A DNA stretch of 29,018 nt from a virus. The DNA is taken from IMG/VR virus record IMGVR_UViG_3300010883_000289, positions 1 to 29,018 of that record. The stretch is one strand, 5' to 3'. Shown one piece after another: positions 25,215-29,018 of this stretch; the first letter of the stretch is position 1; each line of letters starts with the position of its first letter. A program made the translations under genes and the position numbers. The notes beneath the pieces are model-generated. The model was not told the origin of the DNA, did not search any database, and saw nothing but the letters and a program-made list of their open reading frames with translations.

Positions 25215-26090
25215 ATGGCAATTCAAATCAGAGGTAATCAGGTATTAAATAATACTATTGGTGCCCTTCAACTTAACGAAGCAGATACATACGATTTTAC
25301 TAGTGGTACTGTATCCGTTGCAACCCCTTCAGCAGCTGCTCATGCTGCTACCAAAGCGTATGTAGATGCTGCTGTTCCAGATACATTTTCTGGTGGCGAT
25401 GGTATCGTTATTACAGATGCATCTCCAGATGTAATCGCTGTTGACCTGGCTACCAATCCTGGTCTTCAATTCACTTCCAACAAACTTGACTTAAAAGTTA
25501 AGGCTGAATCTGGTGGTTCATTAACTAAAGATGCTAATGGTATCTACATTGCAAATGCTGCTATTGGTAATGCTAAGTTAGTTAGTTCAACTATCTCTGG
25601 CAAAGCTCTTGGTACATCACTTGCTGCTATTGCAGCTGGACAAGGATTGGCTCTTGCTGCTCCTTATGATGGTTCTGCTGCACAGACAATGGACATTGCA
25701 CTTGATGCTGCTACTCTTACTAAGGGTGCTGGCGGATTGAAAGTATCTGACCTTGGAATTGCTGCTGGACAGATTGCAGGAGCTGCTGTAACAACTGCTA
25801 AGATTGCTGATAACGCTGTTACTGCTGCTAAAGTATCTTTTGGTTCAAATGTAGACAAGTTGACACCTAACGGTTCACTTACTGCTTTTGACTTATCAGC
25901 TACTATTCCAAGTGAGTTTGCTTCTATTATGGTCTTCCGTAATGGGATGTCATTAGAGCAAGTTGCTACTCCGGCTAACATTGATGAGTTCAAGTTGGAA
26001 CTTGCTGCTGGAACTGGAGGAGTATCACTCGTTACATTTGGTGCTGCTATTCCATCTGGGGAAAATGTTAGAGTATTCTTTATCGCATAA
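25215..26090 (+). CDS. Tail fibre-like protein, 291 aa
   Basis: AGGAGACTAATT before ATG. The N-terminal half has the repeat style of phage tail fibres: PSAAAHAATKAYVDAAVP at 39-56 (the widespread HAxTKxYVD motif), then GDGIVITDASPDVIAVDL, Gly/Ala-rich shaft repeats (AAGQIAGAAVTTAKIADNAVTAAKV), and a C-terminal beta module at about 212-291 paralogous to the whole preceding gene. Codon use resembles the capsid gene, indicating high expression. Likely the main host-recognition fibre or its distal part. Followed by a strong terminator. Confidence 0.75.
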   Translation: MAIQIRGNQVLNNTIGALQLNEADTYDFTSGTVSVATPSAAAHAATKAYVDAAVPDTFSGGDGIVITDASPDVIAVDLATNPGLQFTSNKLDLKVKAESGGSLTKDANGIYIANAAIGNAKLVSSTISGKALGTSLAAIAAGQGLALAAPYDGSAAQTMDIALDAATLTKGAGGLKVSDLGIAAGQIAGAAVTTAKIADNAVTAAKVSFGSNVDKLTPNGSLTAFDLSATIPSEFASIMVFRNGMSLEQVATPANIDEFKLELAAGTGGVSLVTFGAAIPSGENVRVFFIA

Positions 26091-26100
26091 ACTAATTTTT

Positions 26101-26130
26101 GGGAAGGTCCAAAAGGGCCTTCCCTTTCAT
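26101..26130 (+). terminator. Terminator after the fibre gene
   Basis: GGGAAGGTCC (26101-26110), AAAA loop, GGGCCTTCCC (26115-26124) then TTTCATT. Ten pairs including one G-U. Confidence 0.8.
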
Positions 26131-26156
26131 TCAAAAGGTGATAAACAGGAGAAATA

Positions 26157-26384
26157 ATGGACGACCCAATTGCATTGCTGGAAATGCTTGGCCCTTCTGG
26201 TACAGCTGTTGCGGTCTGTCTTTACCTTCACAAAAGTTTTATAGCACATTCAAAGTTTATGCTAGAAATGCTTTTGAAAGAGCAAGAAGAAGATAGAAAG
26301 GTATTCAAACAGGCCGTAAATAAGCTAGACCAAAGGCTTCAGTATTTAGAATTACTAATAAAAGACATGAGAGATAAGAGGTAA
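26157..26384 (+). CDS. Holin-like small membrane protein, 75 aa
   Basis: One hydrophobic stretch near the N-terminus (about 11-30, LGPSGTAVAVCLYLHKSFIA) followed by a long, highly charged helix (LLKEQEEDRKVFKQAVNKLDQRLQYLELLIKDMRDKR). This resembles BhlA/UviB-type holin-like proteins or small spanin-like helpers: one membrane anchor plus a coiled coil. Position after the fibre gene at the end of the late block is usual for lysis genes. AGGAGAAATA precedes the ATG. No endolysin is recognisable next to it, which weakens a firm holin call. Confidence 0.5.
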   Translation: MDDPIALLEMLGPSGTAVAVCLYLHKSFIAHSKFMLEMLLKEQEEDRKVFKQAVNKLDQRLQYLELLIKDMRDKR

Positions 26385-26387
26385 CAC

Positions 26388-26585
26388 ATGGATAAAAAAC
26401 CACAAGAGATAGTTGTAGAAAATGCACCATCATTGTTAAAGTTAATTTGGAAACTTATTACTTACTCAAGAGATGGTTGGTCAGTTGAAGAAAAGAAAGA
26501 ACTCGGACAAGACTTACTTGTACTTGCGTCAGCAATACTAGAAGATGTGATTCATTTTGAAGATAAAGAGGCGAAGGAAGAATAA
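26388..26585 (+). CDS. Hypothetical small protein, 65 aa
   Basis: Three bases after the previous stop, with AGAGGTAACAC before the ATG, so co-transcribed and probably coupled. Acidic at both ends with a central amphipathic helix (SLLKLIWKLITYSRDGW) and a second hydrophobic helix (LGQDLLVLASAILEDVIHF). It may lie on the membrane with its holin-like partner, but no true transmembrane segment is clear. Not recognised. Last gene of the late block, before a strong terminator. Confidence 0.6.
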   Translation: MDKKPQEIVVENAPSLLKLIWKLITYSRDGWSVEEKKELGQDLLVLASAILEDVIHFEDKEAKEE

Positions 26586-26609
26586 CTAAAAGATGATAAA
26601 CAAACATTA

Positions 26610-26660
26610 GGGCACCTGTTTTTTGACTATGTCAAACTATAGCAGGTGTCCGTTTTTTTT
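26610..26660 (+). terminator. Terminator closing the late block
   Basis: GGGCACCTG (26610-26618) pairs with CAGGTGTCC (26643-26651), with an inner hairpin TTGAC/GTCAA in the loop, followed by eight Ts (26653-26660). Confidence 0.85.
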
Positions 26661-26753
26661 ACAATAAAAAATACAAAAAAACTGTCAAAAATAAAATTAC
26701 ATACATACTTATAAAGGTCCAATGCAGAAGAAGGACATAAACGGAGACAGAGT

Positions 26754-27254
26754 ATGTATGACTGGCAGACCTCATTTGAATGGGGTACACAACAAGAGCA
26801 TCTTGTGCTCAAACAATTGGCTGAACTTAATCCACAATGGAATGTTAAACCAACTGGAGGATTCAATGAACCAGATGGTGAGTTCTTGTATGGAGGCATA
26901 GAGATTAAGTCCTATTCAACTTGGTATTACAAACCACCTATAGAAACTGGAATAGTTGGAGGCAAACTATCATGTTGGGTAACTGATGAAAGAGTAACAC
27001 TACTTATTATCAATCATGATGAATGGCTACACCTGTATAGAGCTGACAAACTAAGAACATGTATAGATGACATTCCTCAGTACCAATGCAATGTATCACA
27101 GGGTAACGGAGATTATAAGAGAATGAACTTTCTTTATGTTTCACCTATGTCAACTAGGCAAGACCATGAGTGTGATACACAGTATGACCCAGAGCGCTGG
27201 AATCTATCAGGCTTAGATGAGTCACCTTACATTTGTTCTATAAAAAAAGTATAA
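26754..27254 (+). CDS. PD-(D/E)XK nuclease-like protein, 166 aa
   Basis: Residues 36-53 (GFNEPDGEFLYGGIEIKS) hold the signature P40-D41 then E50-x-K52, a nine-residue spacing usual for PD-(D/E)XK nucleases; E15 in a first helix (GTQQEHLVLKQLAEL) could complete the site. The rest is small beta strands and an unrecognised C-terminus (QYDPERWNLSGLD). Likely a DNA nuclease acting in replication, recombination or host DNA breakdown. It is the first gene of the right-hand replication-like block. ATG 26754 has GGAGA upstream; a poor promoter may lie near 26690-26715. Confidence 0.6.
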   Translation: MYDWQTSFEWGTQQEHLVLKQLAELNPQWNVKPTGGFNEPDGEFLYGGIEIKSYSTWYYKPPIETGIVGGKLSCWVTDERVTLLIINHDEWLHLYRADKLRTCIDDIPQYQCNVSQGNGDYKRMNFLYVSPMSTRQDHECDTQYDPERWNLSGLDESPYICSIKKV

Positions 27255-27270
27255 AATAATTATAAAAAAG

Positions 27271-27299
27271 TTGTACATTTTCTATTGTTGCTGTATAAT
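27271..27299 (+). promoter_or_regulatory. Sigma70-type promoter for the structured RNA
   Basis: TTGTAC (27271-27276), 17-base spacer, TATAAT (27294-27299); predicted start near 27306. Confidence 0.75.
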
Positions 27300-27305
27300 T
27301 AGTAT

Positions 27306-27455
27306 TGTAGGTTAATAACGATTATGCTAAATTTTTAAGTTATTAATCTATAGCCGAGTTTTGACATCTCGGTTCTCCGTAAATTGAAATTGAGTTTACC
27401 CTAGCATCATAATAAGTTTTCTTCTGCCATTGACAACTTGATGCTAGGGTTTTTC
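27306..27455 (+). ncRNA. Structured non-coding RNA, about 150 nt
   Basis: No coding region, but a promoter with consensus -10 at one end and a terminator at the other. Stems visible: P1 27308-27319 with 27339-27350 (12 bp, one G-U); P2 27352-27358 with 27368-27374 (7 bp, CCGAG core); P3 27379-27383 with 27395-27399; P4 27399-27409 with 27439-27449 (11 bp, CCCTAGCATCA) followed by TTTTT, the terminator. ATGCTA in the P1 loop (27324-27329) can also pair with TAGCAT in the left arm of P4, and P3 and P4 share a base, so alternative folds are possible. It may be a small RNA or an attenuator leader of the gene at 27556. Not a tRNA: no T-loop or acceptor stem. Confidence 0.65.
27399..27454 (+). terminator. 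Terminator of the structured RNA
   Basis: CCCTAGCATCA (27399-27409) pairs with TGATGCTAGGG (27439-27449), then TTTTT. Confidence 0.8.
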
Positions 27456-27490
27456 TTTATAAAAAATAGATAAAAAAAAAGATAAAAAAA

Positions 27491-27519
27491 TTATACAAAA
27501 AGCTTTTATGGAGTATAAT
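27491..27519 (+). promoter_or_regulatory. Sigma70-type promoter for the polymerase-like gene
   Basis: TTATAC (27491-27496), 17-base spacer, TATAAT (27514-27519). It lies after the RNA terminator, so the gene at 27556 has its own promoter. Confidence 0.7.
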
Positions 27520-27555
27520 TAGATTATAAGAATAATAACATGGCAGGAGATTATT

Positions 27556-28548
27556 ATGAAATCACAATTTATGAAGAGGCTTGGAAGAAAATCCCATGCA
27601 AAAGAAAAACTCTTCAATGTCTATTACGAGTGCTTTGAAAAGTGGATGCGAAGAGGAATCTATAGAGATGAACCTCCCTTTGTGCCATCTAAAGAATTAG
27701 CCAAAGCAAATGTCAGATACTTTAAGTATAAACATCTATTCGTTGCTGCAGATACACCCTACTTTATCAATGAAAAATGCAAGCAAATAACACAATGGAA
27801 TCCACACTTCATTGAATGTGCAATGCATCTATTCAATACAGGCTATCAATGTGCACAAGCACTGCCTTGTATAAGAAGACATGAATGGAAATTAGATAAC
27901 AATGTTTCTCTATCTTATAGTTATACACTTAGACATAAACACTTCTTCGATTGGGTCAAAGGCAAGATAGATAGAGGTGAAACATTCAATGACCATTATG
28001 TCAGAAGACCTCATCGTCTATACACAAGAGGCATGTCAATGCAATACATTCCTTCAGACATGCGCAATCACTTCATGCCTAATCATAATGACTATGACTT
28101 TCAAAATTGTCATTGGTCAATCTTCGCACAAACACAGCATGTTGATAAACAATACAAAGAATGTCTTCAACCCATGATTGATGAACCTGTTAGCTTTATG
28201 AAATACATTGCCAAAGAATCAGGTCGTGATGTCAAATACATGAAAACAAAAAGAAATGCAATAATCTATGGCGATAAAAGAGGCACAGGCTCTAAAACTC
28301 TCAACAACATCAGAAACAAACATCAAGCATGGCTGATAGAGAATCATAAAGAGGCAACAGAGCTATTCTCTGACATTACATCATGGGAAACAAAGGCATT
28401 AGAAGAAAGTATCACAGAATGTAACCCTGACCTACTCATGTATGATGGCTGGATGACCAAAGAATCTATAAACATTCAAGCGGTGCAACAAAGAATAAAA
28501 GATAACATAGGCATTGACCTAACAATCATACAAAAGCGGGCTGCATAA
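27556..28548 (+). CDS. Polymerase-like protein with compact palm motifs A, B and C, 330 aa
   Basis: No named family recognised. Three motifs in the order and style of family-A DNA polymerases / T7-type RNA polymerases are visible: A, DFQNCHWSIFAQ from D181 (compare DYSQIELRIMA); B, K230-x7-Y238-G239 (KTKRNAIIYG; Pol I has K758-x7-Y766-G); C, LLMYDGWM with D297 (Pol I HDE, T7 RNAP HDS). D181 to K230 is 49 residues (53 in Pol I). B to C is much shorter, so the fingers would be reduced. The N-terminal 150 residues are basic and helical, with GRLY-like RLYTRGMSMQYIPSDMR before motif A. If real, this is a miniature polymerase or primase-like replicase. ATG has AGGAGATTATT upstream. The family call is inference. 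Confidence 0.5.
   Translation: MKSQFMKRLGRKSHAKEKLFNVYYECFEKWMRRGIYRDEPPFVPSKELAKANVRYFKYKHLFVAADTPYFINEKCKQITQWNPHFIECAMHLFNTGYQCAQALPCIRRHEWKLDNNVSLSYSYTLRHKHFFDWVKGKIDRGETFNDHYVRRPHRLYTRGMSMQYIPSDMRNHFMPNHNDYDFQNCHWSIFAQTQHVDKQYKECLQPMIDEPVSFMKYIAKESGRDVKYMKTKRNAIIYGDKRGTGSKTLNNIRNKHQAWLIENHKEATELFSDITSWETKALEESITECNPDLLMYDGWMTKESINIQAVQQRIKDNIGIDLTIIQKRAA
27913..27931 (-). repeat. 19-bp dispersed word, reverse copy inside the polymerase-like gene
   Basis: The complement is identical to TAAGTGTATAACTATAAGA; identity with the other copies spans 22 bases (27911-27932). It lies in coding sequence, antisense to the gene. If it is a promoter it would produce antisense RNA against the start of the gene. 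Confidence 0.7.
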
Positions 28549-28643
28549 ATGTATTCAGGCGTTACATAAAACATAAGACAAATGACTTAAACAGATAATA
28601 AAAACTAGAATAAGATAGCTACATACAGCGCTGGAGGTACATA

Positions 28644-29003
28644 ATGGCTAAGAAGGATAAGAAAAAACAACAGATGGTGACATACAAACCACTTGACCTA
28701 AGTAAATTAAGTGTCAAAGACTTAGAAGAGAATGTATCTATCGATGTAGGCGACAAGGTGCTCATACACTGGCATGATGAAGGCAAACTAGACATAGCAA
28801 CTATCACCCACATAGACTATGACACTGAAGAGATACACACAGACATTGGCTCATGGAATGAACTACAATTATTAAGAACAATGCATGGCAAACTAATACA
28901 AAAAATACAACTTATCGTAGGAGATGAAGATGAAGACAAAGACGAAGTACAGACCGGCAAAGGCCTTACCAAAACAAAAAGTGACAATACCAGTGAGTGT
29001 TAA
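28644..29003 (+). CDS. Acidic-tailed small protein, 119 aa
   Basis: GGAGGTACATA before ATG. Basic N-terminus (MAKKDKKKQQ), a central part with an SH3/Tudor-like barrel look (IDVGDKVLIHWHDEGKLDIATITHIDYDTEEIHTDIGSW, about 33-72) and a very acidic stretch (VGDEDEDKDEVQ). Family not recognised. It follows the polymerase-like gene by about 95 bases and may share its transcript. Its acidic tail coding overlaps the start of the next gene in another frame. A nucleic-acid or protein-binding helper is possible but unproven. Confidence 0.65.
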   Translation: MAKKDKKKQQMVTYKPLDLSKLSVKDLEENVSIDVGDKVLIHWHDEGKLDIATITHIDYDTEEIHTDIGSWNELQLLRTMHGKLIQKIQLIVGDEDEDKDEVQTGKGLTKTKSDNTSEC

Positions 29004-29018
29004 AAGAGAAAAGATGAT
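28930..29018 (+). CDS. Partial gene running off the right end
   Basis: AGGAG (28919-28923) stands exactly six bases before ATG 28930, inside the 3' part of the 28644 gene in a different frame. The frame stays open to the last base: MKTKTKYRPAKALPKQKVTI, then PVSVKREKM. Very basic, in contrast to the acidic partner it overlaps. If the sequence were circular, the frame would continue 15 codons to a stop at 44-46 in the left inverted repeat. Not recognised. Confidence 0.5.
   Translation, partial: MKTKTKYRPAKALPKQKVTIPVSVKREKM

Noticed and set aside
25664-26134. 156-aa minus-strand frame opposite the fibre gene
   Set aside because: Mirror of GCT/GGT-rich codons in a highly expressed fibre gene; no ribosome site or promoter, and it starts in the terminator hairpin.
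27306-27455. tRNA or tmRNA in the structured RNA
   Set aside because: No acceptor stem with CCA-like end, no GTTCRANYC T-loop and no anticodon arm; the stems do not fit a cloverleaf.
1-29018. CRISPR array, integrase, attachment site or insertion sequence
   Set aside because: No regularly spaced direct repeats, no recombinase or transposase motifs and no terminal inverted repeats flanking a gene were seen.
1-29018. Direct terminal repeats marking genome ends
   Set aside because: The first and last bases of the window share no direct repeat that I can see; only a 6+6 palindrome would form on joining, which may be chance.

Overview
The window looks like most of a short-tailed (podovirus-like), tailed dsDNA phage genome. 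It is AT-rich, with A/T tracts in every intergenic gap. The main evidence is one long plus-strand gene block running terminase, portal, scaffold, major capsid, head decoration, neck/tail tube proteins, fibre-like proteins, a set of internal virion (ejection) proteins, further fibre-like proteins and a holin-like protein. There is no tape-measure, sheath or baseplate gene, no integrase, no repressor of a known family and no T7-type RNA polymerase of normal size. Promoters fit the bacterial form (TTGnAC, 17 bp, TATAAT), so host RNA polymerase is probably used. Strong AGGAG-type ribosome sites and the AT-richness suit a Gram-negative, possibly marine, host; that is inference only.

Layout. Positions 1-239 hold an origin-like or operator-like cluster: an 18-bp perfect inverted repeat plus several GATGTAmA / TGTACA words. 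Positions 240-2600 are an accessory region of small genes on both strands: three small unknown proteins, a DpnD/PcfM-like small protein and a compact adenine methyltransferase, with their own promoters and terminators. Positions 2621-9732 carry a sigma-region-4-like helix-turn-helix protein and a small gene (one of them probably the small terminase), then TerL, portal, an unknown head protein, scaffold, a 51-residue gene, major capsid and decoration protein, ended by a GC-rich hairpin. Positions 9806-16206 carry neck and tail-tube proteins and three consecutive fibre-like proteins that share an N-terminal module. Positions 16241-24075 carry three internal virion proteins, the last of 1846 residues. 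Positions 24100-26585 carry a basic HNH protein, three small fibre/appendage proteins and two small proteins, one holin-like, ended by two terminators.

The right end (26754-29018) differs in style: a PD-(D/E)XK nuclease-like gene, a structured non-coding RNA or leader with its own promoter and terminator, then a 330-residue protein with what look like compact family-A/T7-RNAP-type palm motifs A, B and C, an acidic small protein and a gene that runs off the window. If the sequence is circular or nearly complete, the polymerase-like protein, the nuclease and the origin-like cluster would form one compact replication module.

The least explained items are: the miniature polymerase-like protein with its structured upstream RNA; a 19-bp word found four times, with a TATA-GT-TATA core found six times, mostly upstream of key genes, which could be a phage regulon next to the HTH gene; and the origin-like repeat cluster. 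No endolysin, helicase or primase could be recognised. Nothing was checked against databases.
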